DNA of 64,000 nt from Enterobacter vonholyi (GTDB taxonomy: Bacteria; Pseudomonadota; Gammaproteobacteria; Enterobacterales; Enterobacteriaceae). Below the pieces are notes generated by a model, which had not been told where the DNA came from, ran no database searches, and worked only from the letters and a program-made list of their open reading frames with translations. Position numbers and translations under genes: made by a program. This document shows positions 26,953-36,869 of this stretch, one piece after another (within the stretch, counting starts at the first letter, position 1; each line of letters starts with the position of its first letter). The stretch covers positions 1 through 64,000 of the forward strand of contig NZ_VTUC01000007.1 of assembly GCF_008364555.1 (NCBI RefSeq), in the 5' to 3' direction.

Positions 26953-27086
26953 CCCCTCGCCTTTTCAATAGGAAAGGCTTATGACCCCTTATGGGTAACG
27001 GCAGGAAAAACCGTATGTTCTGTACGATTCCTGCTGTTATCCTGACGTCAATTCTTCCCCCGCCATGAATGCTGTGAGGTAACGTC
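26953..27086 (+). other. nirD-cysG spacer without nirC, with strong hairpin
   Basis: The spacer has no open frame longer than a few codons. GGTAACGGCAGGAA (26994-27007) pairs with TTCCTGCTGTTATCC (27028-27042) over 14 bp with one wobble and one bulged A. An inner CGTA/TACG stem lies within the loop. There is no U-tract, so it is more a processing or stability element than a terminator. A 5-codon frame with an SD (26981-26998) precedes it. Confidence 0.7.
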
Positions 27087-28460
27087 GTGGATCACCTGCC
27101 GATTTTTTGTCAATTACGCAACCGCGACTGCCTGCTCGTGGGCGGCGGCGATGTGGCTGAACGCAAAGCGCGCCTGCTGTTAGAGGCTGGCGCCCGACTG
27201 ACCGTTAACGCCATTGCCTTCGCCCCACAGTTTGAGGTCTGGGCTCAGGAAGGGATGCTCACTCTGGAACAGGGAGAGTTTGATGAGTCCCTGCTGGATA
27301 CCTGCTGGCTGACCATTGCAGCGACGGATGACGATGAAGTGAACCAGCGCGTGAGCGATGCCTGCGAAGCGCGCAGAATTTTCTGCAACGTGGTGGATGC
27401 GCCGAAAGAGGCCAGCTTCATCATGCCGTCGATTATCGACCGCTCGCCGCTGATGATAGCCGTATCGTCCGGCGGACGCTCCCCGGTTCTCGCCCGCCTG
27501 CTGCGGGAAAAGCTGGAAGCCCTGCTGCCGCAGCATCTTGGTCAGATTGCGCATTACGCCGGGCAGCTCCGCTCCCGCGTGAAGCAAACCTTTTTGACCG
27601 TGGGCGAGCGTCGTCGCTTCTGGGAAAAATTCTTTGTGAACGACAGGCTGGCGCAGTCGCTGGCGAATCAGGACACCAAAGCCGTTGAAGAGACCACCGA
27701 ACAGCTGCTGAGCGAGCCGTTGGAGCACCGCGGTGAAGTGGTGCTGGTGGGCGCAGGCCCCGGCGATGCGGGCTTGCTGACGCTAAAAGGGCTACAGCAG
27801 ATCCAGCAGGCCGATACCGTGGTTTACGATCGCCTGGTCTCCGATGACATCATGAACCTGGTGCGCCGCGATGCCGACCGCGTCTTCGTGGGCAAACGGG
27901 CGGGCTACCACTGCGTGCCGCAGGAGGAGATTAACCAGATCCTTCTGCGCGAGGCGCAGAAAGGTAAACGCGTGGTGCGCCTTAAGGGTGGCGATCCGTT
28001 TATCTTTGGTCGCGGCGGCGAGGAGCTGGAAACTCTCTGTGACGCGGGTATTCCCTTCTCCGTCGTGCCGGGCATTACGGCGGCATCCGGCTGTTCAGCG
28101 TACTCTGGCATTCCGCTGACCCACCGCGACTACGCCCAAAGCGTGCGTCTGGTGACGGGGCATCTTAAAACCGGCAGCGAGCTGGACTGGCATAACCTGG
28201 CCGCTGAAAAGCAGACGCTGGTGTTCTACATGGGGCTAAACCAGGCAGCCACGATTCAGGCGAAGCTGCTGGAGCACGGTATGAATGCGGATATGCCCGT
28301 CGCGCTGGTCGAAAACGGCACCGCCATTACGCAGCGCGTGGTGGATGGCGTGCTGACGCAGCTAGGCGAGCTGGCGCAGCAGGTCGAAAGCCCGGCGCTG
28401 ATCGTGGTGGGCCGCGTGGTTGAGCTGCGCGATAAGCTGAACTGGTTCTCGAATCACTAA
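27087..28460 (+). CDS. cysG: Siroheme synthase (multifunctional)
   Basis: CysG makes siroheme, the cofactor of NirB and sulfite reductase. The N-terminal half (1-~210) is the NAD-dependent precorrin-2 dehydrogenase/ferrochelatase ([20 protein letters not shown]). The C-terminal half (~215-457) is the SAM-dependent uroporphyrinogen III methyltransferase ([32 protein letters not shown]). It has 457 residues as in E. coli, with a GTG start and SD gaggt. It is most likely read from the nirB promoter and probably also from its own. Confidence 0.98.
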   Translation: MDHLPIFCQLRNRDCLLVGGGDVAERKARLLLEAGARLTVNAIAFAPQFEVWAQEGMLTLEQGEFDESLLDTCWLTIAATDDDEVNQRVSDACEARRIFCNVVDAPKEASFIMPSIIDRSPLMIAVSSGGRSPVLARLLREKLEALLPQHLGQIAHYAGQLRSRVKQTFLTVGERRRFWEKFFVNDRLAQSLANQDTKAVEETTEQLLSEPLEHRGEVVLVGAGPGDAGLLTLKGLQQIQQADTVVYDRLVSDDIMNLVRRDADRVFVGKRAGYHCVPQEEINQILLREAQKGKRVVRLKGGDPFIFGRGGEELETLCDAGIPFSVVPGITAASGCSAYSGIPLTHRDYAQSVRLVTGHLKTGSELDWHNLAAEKQTLVFYMGLNQAATIQAKLLEHGMNADMPVALVENGTAITQRVVDGVLTQLGELAQQVESPALIVVGRVVELRDKLNWFSNH

Positions 28461-28478
28461 CGCATATTCTTCCTTTCC

Positions 28479-28506
28479 GGAGTAGTCCCTATGCGGACTA
28501 CTCCGC
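28479..28506 (+). terminator. Hairpin after cysG
   Basis: CGGAGTAGTCC and GGACTACTCCG form a perfect 11-bp stem with a 6-base loop, 18 bases after the cysG stop. The following sequence is only mildly U-rich, so it may be a terminator or an mRNA 3'-end stabiliser. Confidence 0.6.
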
Positions 28507-28603
28507 TCTTACTGCTGTCGATAACATACTGCCCCGAAGTGGAACTTTCCCCTTTATTCCCTTGATATACATCTAACTTTTGTTTTTAAGACAAGGAATG
28601 CGT

Positions 28604-28774
28604 ATGTTCAAACTGGCAAAGGCCGCCGTTTTGGTTGGCCTGTTATCGACTCTGACTGCCTGTACCGGTCATGTACAGAACACCAAAAATAACTGCAGCT
28701 ACGATTACCTGCTGCACCCGGCGATCTCCATTTCGAAGATCATCGGTGGTTGCGGTCCGGCGGCACAGCAGTAA
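28604..28774 (+). CDS. yhfL: YhfL, small lipoprotein of unknown function
   Basis: A 56-residue lipoprotein. I start at MFKLAKAAVL because the SD (aagga) is well spaced to this ATG and too near the ATG six bases upstream. The signal peptide ends at the lipobox LTAC (Cys20), and +2 is Thr, which predicts outer membrane sorting. The mature part (NNCSYDYLLHPAISISKIIG) is strongly conserved with E. coli from memory. It has two further cysteines that could form a disulfide. It is monocistronic. Confidence 0.88.
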   Translation: MFKLAKAAVLVGLLSTLTACTGHVQNTKNNCSYDYLLHPAISISKIIGGCGPAAQQ

Positions 28775-28789
28775 GCGTTTTACAGGCGT

Positions 28790-28817
28790 AAAAAAACCGG
28801 GATGTCCCGGTTTTTTA
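28790..28817 (+). terminator. yhfL intrinsic terminator
   Basis: CCGGGA/TCCCGG stem with loop TG, an A-run before and TTTTTT after. Confidence 0.88.
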
Positions 28818-28838
28818 GTTTTGGAGAGTGTGTTTTTT

Positions 28839-28910
28839 GTCGGGTGGCGGCTTTGCCTTACCCGACCTACACGATCCTGTAGGCCGGGTAAGCGTTAGCG
28901 ACACCCGGCA
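28839..28910. repeat. Paired REP element (BIME-like), family B
   Basis: GTCGGGTGGCGGCTTTGCC followed by TTACCCGAC forms one palindrome (28839-28866). An inverted partner, GGCCGGGTAAGCG through CACCCGGCA, follows at 28882-28910. It lies between yhfL and trpS, which converge. Related single copies are at 48718 and 61380. Confidence 0.85.
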
Positions 28911-28917
28911 AGCAGAC

Positions 28918-29922
28918 TCAAGGCTTCGCAACAAACCCAATCGCTTCATACACCGCTTTCAGGGTTTCGGACGCGCGCGCGCTGGCTTTTTCCGCGCCCT
29001 CTTTCATCACTTTCTGCAGGAAAGCTTCGTCGTTACGGTAGCGGTGATAACGCTCCTGCAGCTCAGTAAGCATGCCGGAAACGGCATCTGCCACTTCGCC
29101 TTTCAGGTGGCCGTACATCTTGCCTTCGAAGTGTTTTTCCAGCTCAGGGATGCTCTGGCCGGTGACGCCGGAGAGGATATCCAGCAGGTTGGAGACGCCC
29201 GCTTTGTTCTGCACGTCGTAGCGCACTACAGGCGGCTCGTCGGAGTCCGTGACCGCGCGCTTGAGCTTTTTGACGACGGATTTCGGATCTTCCAGCAGGC
29301 CGATAACGTTGTTGCGGTTATCGTCAGACTTGGACATCTTCTTGGTCGGCTCCAGCAACGACATCACGCGCGCGCCGGACTTCGGAATGAATGGCTCAGG
29401 CACTTTAAACACATCGCCATAGATCGCGTTAAAGCGCTGGGCGATGTCACGGCTCAGCTCCAGGTGCTGCTTCTGGTCTTCACCCACCGGCACCTGGTTG
29501 GTTTGATACAGCAGGATGTCTGCCGCCATCAGCACAGGATAGTCAAACAGACCGGCGTTGATGTTTTCAGAGTAGCGGGCAGATTTATCCTTGAACTGGG
29601 TCATGCGGCTCAGCTCGCCGAAATAGGTGTAGCAGTTCAGCGCCCAGCCCAGCTGCGCGTGCTCCGGCACGTGGGACTGAACGAAAATGGTGCTCTTCTC
29701 AGGATCGATGCCGCAGGCCAGGTACAGCGCCAGGGTGTCCAGCGTGGCTTTGCGCAGCTTCTCAGGATCCTGACGCGCGGTAATCGCATGGAGATCGACG
29801 ATGCAGTAAATGCAATGGTACTCATCCTGCATGCTGACCCACTGACGTAGCGCACCCATGTAGTTACCAATGGTCAATTCACCTGAAGGCTGTGCGCCAC
29901 TAAAAACGATGGGCTTAGTCAT
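28918..29922 (-). CDS. trpS: Tryptophanyl-tRNA synthetase
   Basis: Class I synthetase that charges tRNA-Trp. It has 334 residues, the E. coli length. The HIGH-like motif is TIGN (17-20) and the KMSKS motif is at 195-199. It is last in the aroK-to-trpS operon and overlaps gph by 8 bases. The region after it holds a REP pair; the E. coli frl and yhfS-Z genes are absent from this position. Confidence 0.99.
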   Translation of the reverse strand: MTKPIVFSGAQPSGELTIGNYMGALRQWVSMQDEYHCIYCIVDLHAITARQDPEKLRKATLDTLALYLACGIDPEKSTIFVQSHVPEHAQLGWALNCYTYFGELSRMTQFKDKSARYSENINAGLFDYPVLMAADILLYQTNQVPVGEDQKQHLELSRDIAQRFNAIYGDVFKVPEPFIPKSGARVMSLLEPTKKMSKSDDNRNNVIGLLEDPKSVVKKLKRAVTDSDEPPVVRYDVQNKAGVSNLLDILSGVTGQSIPELEKHFEGKMYGHLKGEVADAVSGMLTELQERYHRYRNDEAFLQKVMKEGAEKASARASETLKAVYEAIGFVAKP

Positions 29923-30676
29923 TGTTCAATTCCTGATTTTCACTGTGCGAAAGCCCGAGAGCGGGCAACAAATCTTTGAAGTGGTCGAAAACAACGTCCG
30001 GCTCACTCAGCGTGATGGCTTCACCGTAGTTGTAGCCATAGGTTAACCCCACGGAAGGACATCCAGCCGCGCGGGCAGCCAGAATATCATTGCGTGAATC
30101 GCCGACAAAGAGCAGCTCCGCAGGCGTTAAGGATAATTTTCCTGCCACCAGCAGCAGCGGTTCCGGATGGGGCTTTTTGTTTTGCACGTCGTCGCCGCCC
30201 ACAATCACGGAGAAATACTTCGCGATATCGAGCGCTTCCAGCAGAGGTGCGACAAAAGGTGTCGGTTTGTTGGTCACCAGTCCCAGCGGAATGCCCTTCG
30301 CGGACAGCGCGCTCAGCGTTTCCTGAACGTCCGGGAACAGGAAGCTGCCCTCTTCGACCGTCTCTTCATAGAAACGATCGAACAGTTTGCGCAGAATACG
30401 CAGCTGCTCTTCCTGCGGGATATCCGCGTGATCGACGCTCGGTTTACCCTGGGCGGAACGCTGTGACGCACGCTCCTGACGCGCCCACGTCAACGCGCGC
30501 TCCATCAGAACATCGGCCCCGTTGCCAATCCACGTGACGACACGCTCTTCACCCGCAACGGGGAGTTCAAGCGCGTACAGCGCCTGGTCTACGGCGCTCG
30601 TTAAGCCCGGCGCGCTGTCGACCAGCGTGCCGTCGAGGTCAAATGCGATACCCCGAATTGCCTGCAATTTATCCAT
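29915..30676 (-). CDS. gph: Phosphoglycolate phosphatase
   Basis: HAD-family phosphatase that removes phosphoglycolate, including that from repair of 3'-phosphoglycolate DNA ends. It has 253 residues. Motif I is [10 protein letters not shown] with the nucleophile Asp13 and Asp15; motif II is LVTNKP and motif III/IV is [14 protein letters not shown]. It overlaps rpe upstream and trpS downstream by 8 bases each, so translation is coupled. Confidence 0.98.
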   Translation of the reverse strand: MDKLQAIRGIAFDLDGTLVDSAPGLTSAVDQALYALELPVAGEERVVTWIGNGADVLMERALTWARQERASQRSAQGKPSVDHADIPQEEQLRILRKLFDRFYEETVEEGSFLFPDVQETLSALSAKGIPLGLVTNKPTPFVAPLLEALDIAKYFSVIVGGDDVQNKKPHPEPLLLVAGKLSLTPAELLFVGDSRNDILAARAAGCPSVGLTYGYNYGEAITLSEPDVVFDHFKDLLPALGLSHSENQELNND

Positions 30677-31346
30677 GACTTACCTTCGCCAGCTCGCGGC
30701 GCATTTCATCAATGACTTTTTTGTAATCCGGTTGGTCGAAAATGGCTGAACCGGCAACGAACATATCCGCACCTGCCGCCGCAATTTCACCAATGTTATT
30801 CACTTTCACACCGCCGTCCACTTCCAGACGAATATCGTAACCTGACTCATCAATGCGACGGCGTACTTCACGCAGCTTATCCAGCGTGTGGGGGATAAAC
30901 GACTGACCGCCAAAGCCCGGGTTAACGGACATCAGCAGGATCACGTCCAGTTTATCCATGACATAATCGAGATAGCTCAGCGGCGTGGCCGGGTTAAACA
31001 CCAGGCCCGCTTTACAACCGTTCTCTTTGATCAGCTGCAGCGTGCGGTCTACGTGTTCAGAGGCTTCCGGATGGAAAGTGATGATGCTGGCACCCGCTGC
31101 GGCGAAGTCAGGCACGATGCGATCAACAGGCTTCACCATAAGATGAACGTCGATCGGGGCGGTAATGCCGTAGTTACGTAATGCTTTGAGCACCATTGGG
31201 CCAATGGTCAGATTAGGGACGTAGTGGTTGTCCATAACGTCGAAATGGACAACATCTGCACCAGCCGCGAGAGCTTTGGCAGTGTCTTCACCCAGGCGGG
31301 CAAAATCGGCCGACAGAATTGAGGGAGCAATCAAAAACTGTTTCAT
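30669..31346 (-). CDS. rpe: Ribulose-phosphate 3-epimerase
   Basis: Interconverts ribulose 5-phosphate and xylulose 5-phosphate in the pentose phosphate pathway. It has 225 residues and a TIM barrel. Metal and catalytic residues are in [13 protein letters not shown] (His, Asp), [13 protein letters not shown] (DVHLMVK) and VDGGVKVNN. It lies 41 bases after dam and overlaps gph by 8 bases. Confidence 0.98.
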   Translation of the reverse strand: MKQFLIAPSILSADFARLGEDTAKALAAGADVVHFDVMDNHYVPNLTIGPMVLKALRNYGITAPIDVHLMVKPVDRIVPDFAAAGASIITFHPEASEHVDRTLQLIKENGCKAGLVFNPATPLSYLDYVMDKLDVILLMSVNPGFGGQSFIPHTLDKLREVRRRIDESGYDIRLEVDGGVKVNNIGEIAAAGADMFVAGSAIFDQPDYKKVIDEMRRELAKVSHG

Positions 31347-31387
31347 CCGCTTCTCCTTGAAATGTGTTTACCGGCGGGCAAAACGGC

Positions 31388-32200
31388 TCAGGGGCGATAA
31401 AGAGCCAGAAGTTCGTCCACCTTTTTACGCGTGCCGCCGTTGCTGCTAATGCTACGCCGCACCTTAACCTGAAAATGCTTCGCGGCTTTGTACCATTCGC
31501 GCGTATCAGGCGTGTCGTGATTTGAAATTAACACCGGAATTCTTTTGCTGACCAGCTTTTCCGCCATCTCAGCCAGACGAGCCTGTTCGGCCGGGCTGAA
31601 GCTGTTGGTGTGATAAGCGGTGAAATTCGCCGTTGCAGACAATGGTGCGTAAGGCGGATCACAGTAAACCACCGAGTTTACGCCTGCCAGCTCCATACAC
31701 TCTTCATAGGAGAGGCAATGAAACTCAGCGTTCTGCGCTTTTTCGGCAAAGTGATACAGCTCGTCCTGCGGGAAATACGGGCGCTTATAGCGACCAAACG
31801 GCACGTTAAATTCCCCACGAAGATTATACCGGCACAGGCCGTTGTAACCATGACGGTTGAGATAGAGGAATAGCAGCGCTCTACGGAATGGATCCTGGCT
31901 CTGATTAAACTCCGCGCGGAACTGATAGTAGACGTCAGGGGTGTTGTTCTCTGGCGTAAACAGTTTGCGCGCCTCTGCGACATACTCTTCAGTGCGCAGC
32001 TTAACGATGTTATAGAGGCTGATAAGATCGTTGTTGATATCCGCCAGGATATAACGAGAAAAATCGGTGTTGAGGAACACCGATCCTGCACCCACGAAAG
32101 GCTCGATTAGACACTCGCCTTCAGGCAGGTGTTTTTTAATATCATCGAGCAGGGGGTATTTTCCCCCTGCCCATTTCAGAAAAGCGCGATTTTTTTTCAT
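31388..32200 (-). CDS. dam: DNA adenine methylase (GATC)
   Basis: Dam methylates adenine in GATC and guides mismatch repair, replication timing and gene control. It has 270 residues: the SAM-binding motif is FVGAGSVF (about 35-42) preceded by WAGGKY (10-15), and the catalytic DPPY is at 181-184. The E. coli protein as I recall it is 278 residues. Here the sequence stops at LLALYRP, so the short polar tail is missing, which probably does not matter for catalysis. Between damX and rpe. Confidence 0.98.
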   Translation of the reverse strand: MKKNRAFLKWAGGKYPLLDDIKKHLPEGECLIEPFVGAGSVFLNTDFSRYILADINNDLISLYNIVKLRTEEYVAEARKLFTPENNTPDVYYQFRAEFNQSQDPFRRALLFLYLNRHGYNGLCRYNLRGEFNVPFGRYKRPYFPQDELYHFAEKAQNAEFHCLSYEECMELAGVNSVVYCDPPYAPLSATANFTAYHTNSFSPAEQARLAEMAEKLVSKRIPVLISNHDTPDTREWYKAAKHFQVKVRRSISSNGGTRKKVDELLALYRP

Positions 32201-32267
32201 GCTGACTAACTGATTACACCTTCTCCGGCTGTGGAGAAAGCTCCGACAGCATCCTGCGCTTTAAACA

Positions 32268-33584
32268 TTACTTCAGATCGGCCTGAACCTGATGAATCGG
32301 CTTCGCCCAGGGGTTTTTCGCCTGAACATCCGCTGGCAGTGCCGCAACGGCACGTTTTGCTTCATCTTTGGACGAATAAACACCGCTCACCAGCACATAC
32401 CAGGGCTGACCGTTACGGGTCGTCTGATAAACAACATAGTTTTTCAGATTTGATTTCTTCGCCCAGCTGTTGAGGTTGTCATAGTTAGACGAACTGCTCA
32501 GCTGCAGCGTGTAGTTGCTGGATGGCGCAGACTTTAGCGAACCAACGTTACCTGCAGTTTTGCCTGCGGTGCTGCTGGAGGCTGTTGCCGTGGCAGCTGG
32601 AGCCGTTGCTGCAGGCGCAGCTGTGGCAGCCGGTGCTGTTGTGGTCGCCGTTGCTTTCGGCGCCGTCTGCGTGACTGGCGCTTTCGCAGGCTCGCTCACC
32701 GCCGCCGTTTCAGTATGTTTCGGCTGTGCCGGTACGGCTTTCACTTCAGGCGCTTTGACTACTGACTGAGGTTTGGTTTCACGCTTAGGCTCAATCACCG
32801 CCTGCTTACGTTCAGGACGTGTCGCAGTTTGCGTCTGGCGCGGTTTGGTTTCCGTCGCAGCCGTTTGTGGCTGGGCGTTACCACCGCGAATCGGGGCAAC
32901 GGTTGCAGGTTCAGTTGGCAGCGTAGAGTTAACCACGACGTTATCAACCTGCTGCTGGTTCTGCGGCTGCGTCAGCGCATTGTTCAGGTCTCCCTGAACT
33001 TCTACGCGCTGCTGACCTTCAGGCGTAGCAGGTGCCTGGCCCTGAGCAGGGGTTGAAGAAACGGGCGGCAGAGAAACATCCTGCGGCGCTGTGGTGTTGC
33101 CTGCGGTCTGCTCTGCAGAAGTCGCTCCCGGCGCTGGCTGTGCGCCATTCGCCTGATTGGTCGCATCGTTACCGGACAGGTTGATGCTCTTCTCAGCGGA
33201 AGCCGTTTGCTCGGTTGAGTTCGTTGACGGCGCTTTAAGCGCGGAGCCAATGCCGACAATCAGCAGCACAAGCACCAGAACGCCAAGGCCCATCATGATG
33301 TACTGGCGGGAAGCCGGTTTCGGCGCAGCGGCTTTTTTACGTTTACGCGGGCGACGCTCTACAGGCTGTTCGTCCATTGAATCTTCTTCGGACTCATAAT
33401 CCTCTTCTGCTCGCTCTTCGTGCGCGTTGCGGCTGCGCGAAGGGCGACGATCGTCTGCATCCAGATCAACATCGTCAAAGTTGATCTGCGGCTCGTTATC
33501 ACGTTCTGAAGATTGACGAGAACGACCAGTACGACGATCGCTGGGATCGGGTTTCAGCTCGTCTTCTGGTTTGAATTCATCCAT
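32268..33584 (-). CDS. damX: DamX, SPOR-domain cell division protein
   Basis: DamX is an inner membrane protein that binds denuded septal peptidoglycan through its SPOR domain. It has 438 residues. The acidic, charged cytoplasmic part (1-~92) is followed by one membrane segment (about 95-117, [20 protein letters not shown]). A long periplasmic linker is rich in Ala, Thr, Pro and Gln with imperfect PAATA repeats (~295-340). The SPOR domain is at the C-terminus (about 350-432, [20 protein letters not shown]). It lies 67 bases before dam. Confidence 0.96.
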   Translation of the reverse strand: MDEFKPEDELKPDPSDRRTGRSRQSSERDNEPQINFDDVDLDADDRRPSRSRNAHEERAEEDYESEEDSMDEQPVERRPRKRKKAAAPKPASRQYIMMGLGVLVLVLLIVGIGSALKAPSTNSTEQTASAEKSINLSGNDATNQANGAQPAPGATSAEQTAGNTTAPQDVSLPPVSSTPAQGQAPATPEGQQRVEVQGDLNNALTQPQNQQQVDNVVVNSTLPTEPATVAPIRGGNAQPQTAATETKPRQTQTATRPERKQAVIEPKRETKPQSVVKAPEVKAVPAQPKHTETAAVSEPAKAPVTQTAPKATATTTAPAATAAPAATAPAATATASSSTAGKTAGNVGSLKSAPSSNYTLQLSSSSNYDNLNSWAKKSNLKNYVVYQTTRNGQPWYVLVSGVYSSKDEAKRAVAALPADVQAKNPWAKPIHQVQADLK

Positions 33585-33676
33585 TTAACACCCCACTCAA
33601 AGGCTTATGCCAACGACTTTGCATTTCACCTGAAGCTAAACGACCACCTGCGACAGTGGCCTGACCTTTCTAGTTG

Positions 33677-34765
33677 TTACGCCTGCTGACAATCAGCGAT
33701 AGCGCCAAGAACGACATCGTGCGGCACTCCGCCGCGCACTTCACTCTTCCCTATTGCAAGCGGGAGTACAAGACGCATCTCACCTGCCAATACTTTTTTA
33801 TCGCGCATCATGTGGGGTAAATACGCTTGCGCCGACATCTCCTGCGGCCCGGTCACCGGCAAACCTGCACGTTCAAGCAGCGCAATGATACGTGCCGTCT
33901 CTTCCGGTTTGAACTGTCCGAGGCGTTCAGAGGTGCGGGCTGCCATGACCATTCCGGCCGCGACGGCTTCACCGTGCAGCCAGTTGCCGTAACCCATTTC
34001 GGCTTCAATCGCGTGACCAAACGTATGCCCAAGATTCAGTAAAGCACGTAAGCCCGTTTCACGCTCGTCTGCTGCGACAACTTCTGCTTTCAGCTCACAG
34101 CAACGACGAATGCAGTATGCCAGTTTAGCCTCATCCAGGCCCAGCAACGCATCCATATTCTCTTCAAGCCAGACAAAGAACTCGCCATCCAGAATAATGC
34201 CGTATTTGATCACTTCCGCCAGACCCGAAGCCAGTTCGCGCTTCGGCAGGGTTTTCAGACAGTCGAGATCCACCACCACCGATGCAGGCTGGTAGAACGC
34301 ACCAATCATGTTTTTGCCGAGCGGATGGTTGACTGCCGTTTTGCCACCCACAGAGGAGTCGACCTGGGACAGCAACGTGGTTGGGATTTGAATAAAACGG
34401 ACGCCGCGCTGATAGCTTGCGGCCGCAAAGCCGGTCAGATCGCCCACAACACCGCCGCCCAGGGCAAGCAGTGTTGTATCGCGACCGTGCGGTTTTTGCA
34501 GCAATGCGGTAAAGACGGTATCCAGTACCGTCAGGCTTTTATACTGCTCGCCATCGGGGAGAATCACACTGTCGACTTTTACGCCCGCCTGCTCAAGCAG
34601 ATGGCGTACGCGGTCGAGATAAAGCGGAGCCAGCGTCTCATTGGTGACCAGCATCGCCTGATCACCCGCTTTCAGTGGTAAAAAGGAAGCTGGGTCGTTA
34701 AACAAACCAGCCGCGATGGTGATAGGGTAACTACGTTCCCCGAGAGTAACTGTAATCCTCTCCAT
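33677..34765 (-). CDS. aroB: 3-dehydroquinate synthase
   Basis: Second enzyme of the shikimate pathway: converts DAHP to 3-dehydroquinate using NAD and a divalent metal. It has 362 residues as in E. coli. NAD-binding [13 protein letters not shown] is at about 105-117, and metal ligands lie in [12 protein letters not shown] (His residues) and [11 protein letters not shown]. It lies 57 bases after aroK, and damX is 92 bases downstream. Confidence 0.98.
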   Translation of the reverse strand: MERITVTLGERSYPITIAAGLFNDPASFLPLKAGDQAMLVTNETLAPLYLDRVRHLLEQAGVKVDSVILPDGEQYKSLTVLDTVFTALLQKPHGRDTTLLALGGGVVGDLTGFAAASYQRGVRFIQIPTTLLSQVDSSVGGKTAVNHPLGKNMIGAFYQPASVVVDLDCLKTLPKRELASGLAEVIKYGIILDGEFFVWLEENMDALLGLDEAKLAYCIRRCCELKAEVVAADERETGLRALLNLGHTFGHAIEAEMGYGNWLHGEAVAAGMVMAARTSERLGQFKPEETARIIALLERAGLPVTGPQEMSAQAYLPHMMRDKKVLAGEMRLVLPLAIGKSEVRGGVPHDVVLGAIADCQQA

Positions 34766-34822
34766 GACGCGACATCCACCTTTAATGCTTTTACCCGCAG
34801 GCGAGTGTATATAAAGCCAGAA

Positions 34823-35344
34823 TCAGTTGCTTTCCAGCATATGAATAATCTGGTTTGCAACCACTTTAGCGCTCTGGTCGTCAGTACGAATGGTCACATC
34901 GGCAATCTCTTCATACAGCGGATTGCGTTCATCGGCCAATGCTTCCAGAACTTCGCGTGGTGGCGTTTCAACCTGCAGCAGCGGGCGCTTTTTATCGCGC
35001 TGCGTACGTGCCAGCTGTTTCTCGATAGTCGTCTCAAGATAGACCACTACGCCACGGGCGGAGAGACGGTTACGGGTTTCGCGAGATTTCACAGAACCGC
35101 CGCCTGTTGCCAGAACGATGCCCTGTTTTTCCGTGAGTTCGTTGATCACTTTTTCTTCTCGGTCACGGAAACCTTCTTCGCCTTCTACATCGAAAACCCA
35201 GCCCACATCAGCTCCGGTTCGTTTCTCAATCTCTTGATCAGAATCGTAAAATTCCATATTGAGTTGTTGAGCTAACTGACGCCCAATAGTGCTTTTGCCG
35301 GCACCCATAGGCCCAACCAGAAAGATATTGCGTTTCTCTGCCAT
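34823..35344 (-). CDS. aroK: Shikimate kinase I
   Basis: Phosphorylates shikimate with ATP in aromatic amino acid synthesis. I start at [10 protein letters not shown] for 173 residues, identical in length and nearly so in sequence to E. coli AroK; an 18-codon upstream extension of the frame is not supported. The P-loop is GPMGAGKST (11-19), with Asp in YDSDQEIE and [11 protein letters not shown] for shikimate. It is the first gene of the aroK-aroB-damX-dam-rpe-gph-trpS run. Confidence 0.98.
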   Translation of the reverse strand: MAEKRNIFLVGPMGAGKSTIGRQLAQQLNMEFYDSDQEIEKRTGADVGWVFDVEGEEGFRDREEKVINELTEKQGIVLATGGGSVKSRETRNRLSARGVVVYLETTIEKQLARTQRDKKRPLLQVETPPREVLEALADERNPLYEEIADVTIRTDDQSAKVVANQIIHMLESN

Positions 35345-35458
35345 TTTATCGGTACTACTAAGACTATTCGTTAATGGTAATCCCCGCTTCGCAGACACCC
35401 AGCGTAGCAGGACATGAACTGAAACCTCATATGCAATAGAGCGAGAGTCAGACTAAAA

Positions 35459-35488
35459 ATTATCTCAATACTCCGGCTTGTTTGGCAA
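35459..35488 (-). promoter_or_regulatory. Candidate sigma70 promoter for the aroK operon
   Basis: Read on the minus strand, TTGCCA (35483-35488) and GATAAT (35459-35464) are 18 bases apart, about 115 bases before the aroK start. It is a good but not perfect match. The rest of the 286-base aroK-hofQ gap shows no gene. Confidence 0.55.
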
Positions 35489-35630
35489 CTGATTAAATCA
35501 CCGCGTCGGGCGCATAAGGTAATAAGACGTAAGTCCAACTCAAATCGGTACTCCTTGTATGCTAATTCATGCCCCACGTCAAACATCTGCAACAAACTGA
35601 ATGCAAAATCATTGTGGGGATCGTTACCCG

Positions 35631-36869
35631 TCAGCGAATACCGACCAGACGTGGCGTAATAAACACCACTAACTCGCGCCGTTCATTATCCTTACCATCG
35701 TGACGAAAAAGCTGCCCAAGCCAGGGGATTTTCCCGAGCCCGGGCACGCTGTCACTGCCGGTTTTGTTTTTCTGCGAAAAAATTCCGCCCAACGCCAGCG
35801 TTTCTCCACTTTTTACCTCCACCTGGGTTTCAATCTCCTGTTTGTCGATCGCCAGCGTTTCGCCGTCAGCCTGCTGCAGAACCTGTCCCGGCATATTTTC
35901 ACTAATATGCAATTTCAGGCGCACGCGCCCCCCCGGCAATACCACCGGCGTGACCTCCATGCCTAATACCGCCTCCTTAAACTCAACTGAGGTCGCCCCG
36001 CTTTCACCGCTTGAGACCTGATACGGGATCTCACTCCCCTGCTTGATGCTGGCTGGTTGCATATGCGAGGCCAGAAGCCTCGGGCTGGCGATAATATCGA
36101 CCTGCTGTTTTTGCTCCAGCGCAGAGAGTTCCAGATCAAGCAGCCGACCATTGATCCGTCCGATGTTAAAACCCACGTGGCTGGTGGCGCTGGCAACGGA
36201 AAGATCGCTGCCAAGCGTGGTGAGCTGTCCAACTTTGCCCGCATCGGTGGCGTCGGCGAGATTCCACTTCACCCCTAGCTCGCGCAGGCTTTTTTCATTA
36301 ATGGTCACAATGTGCGCCGCCAGCTCGACCTGTTCGACGGGAATATCCATCTGGGCGGCCCAGCGCTGTAGAGTCTCCACCACCGTCTGGTTATCCCGAA
36401 TCAGCAGCCGGTTGGTACGCGTGTCGACGGATAAACTCCCCTTTGGACTCAGGAGTTTTTCCGCGGCTTTCTGCAGCTCTCCGGCATCGGCATAGGAAAA
36501 AGCGATGCTGTGAGACACCAGCGGCGCATCAAGCTGTCTTCGGGCCCGCTCCTGTTCCGAGCGTTCCTGCTGTTCACGCTGCCAGGCCGCGGTATACACA
36601 TAAAAAATGCCGCCCTCCTCTCGCAAAACGAGGCCAGCGCTGGCGACAACCGTCTGTAATGCCTGTCGCCAGGGGACGCGCTTCAGATTGAGCGAAAGCG
36701 TGCCGCCGACATCAGGCGATATCACAAGATTTCTATTCTCCTGGGCAACCAGACTCTGTAGTACCTGGGCTACAGGAACGTCATCCACCACCAGCGTGAC
36801 CGGTTTTGGCGCGGCGGCCCACAGCGGATGGCTGAACGCCAGCAGCCACAGCATTATCCGTAAATTCAT
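35631..36869 (-). CDS. hofQ: HofQ, secretin-family outer membrane protein
   Basis: HofQ is the secretin of the hofMNOPQ set, related to PilQ/ComE of type IV pili and DNA uptake. In E. coli it has been linked to use of DNA as a nutrient. I start at MNLRIMLWLLAFSHPLWAAA for 412 residues with a signal peptide cleaved near residue 19. STN-like and N0/N1 domains (~25-180) precede the secretin core (~200-410, PRLLASHMQPASIKQGSEIPYQ, LALGGIF). The start lies 89 bases inside hofP. Confidence 0.93.
   Translation of the reverse strand: MNLRIMLWLLAFSHPLWAAAPKPVTLVVDDVPVAQVLQSLVAQENRNLVISPDVGGTLSLNLKRVPWRQALQTVVASAGLVLREEGGIFYVYTAAWQREQQERSEQERARRQLDAPLVSHSIAFSYADAGELQKAAEKLLSPKGSLSVDTRTNRLLIRDNQTVVETLQRWAAQMDIPVEQVELAAHIVTINEKSLRELGVKWNLADATDAGKVGQLTTLGSDLSVASATSHVGFNIGRINGRLLDLELSALEQKQQVDIIASPRLLASHMQPASIKQGSEIPYQVSSGESGATSVEFKEAVLGMEVTPVVLPGGRVRLKLHISENMPGQVLQQADGETLAIDKQEIETQVEVKSGETLALGGIFSQKNKTGSDSVPGLGKIPWLGQLFRHDGKDNERRELVVFITPRLVGIR

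Noticed and set aside
26981-26998. Five-codon frame with SD in the nirD-cysG spacer as a nirC remnant
   Set aside because: The encoded peptide (MTPYG) does not resemble the NirC N-terminus. It is mentioned only as context for the hairpin.
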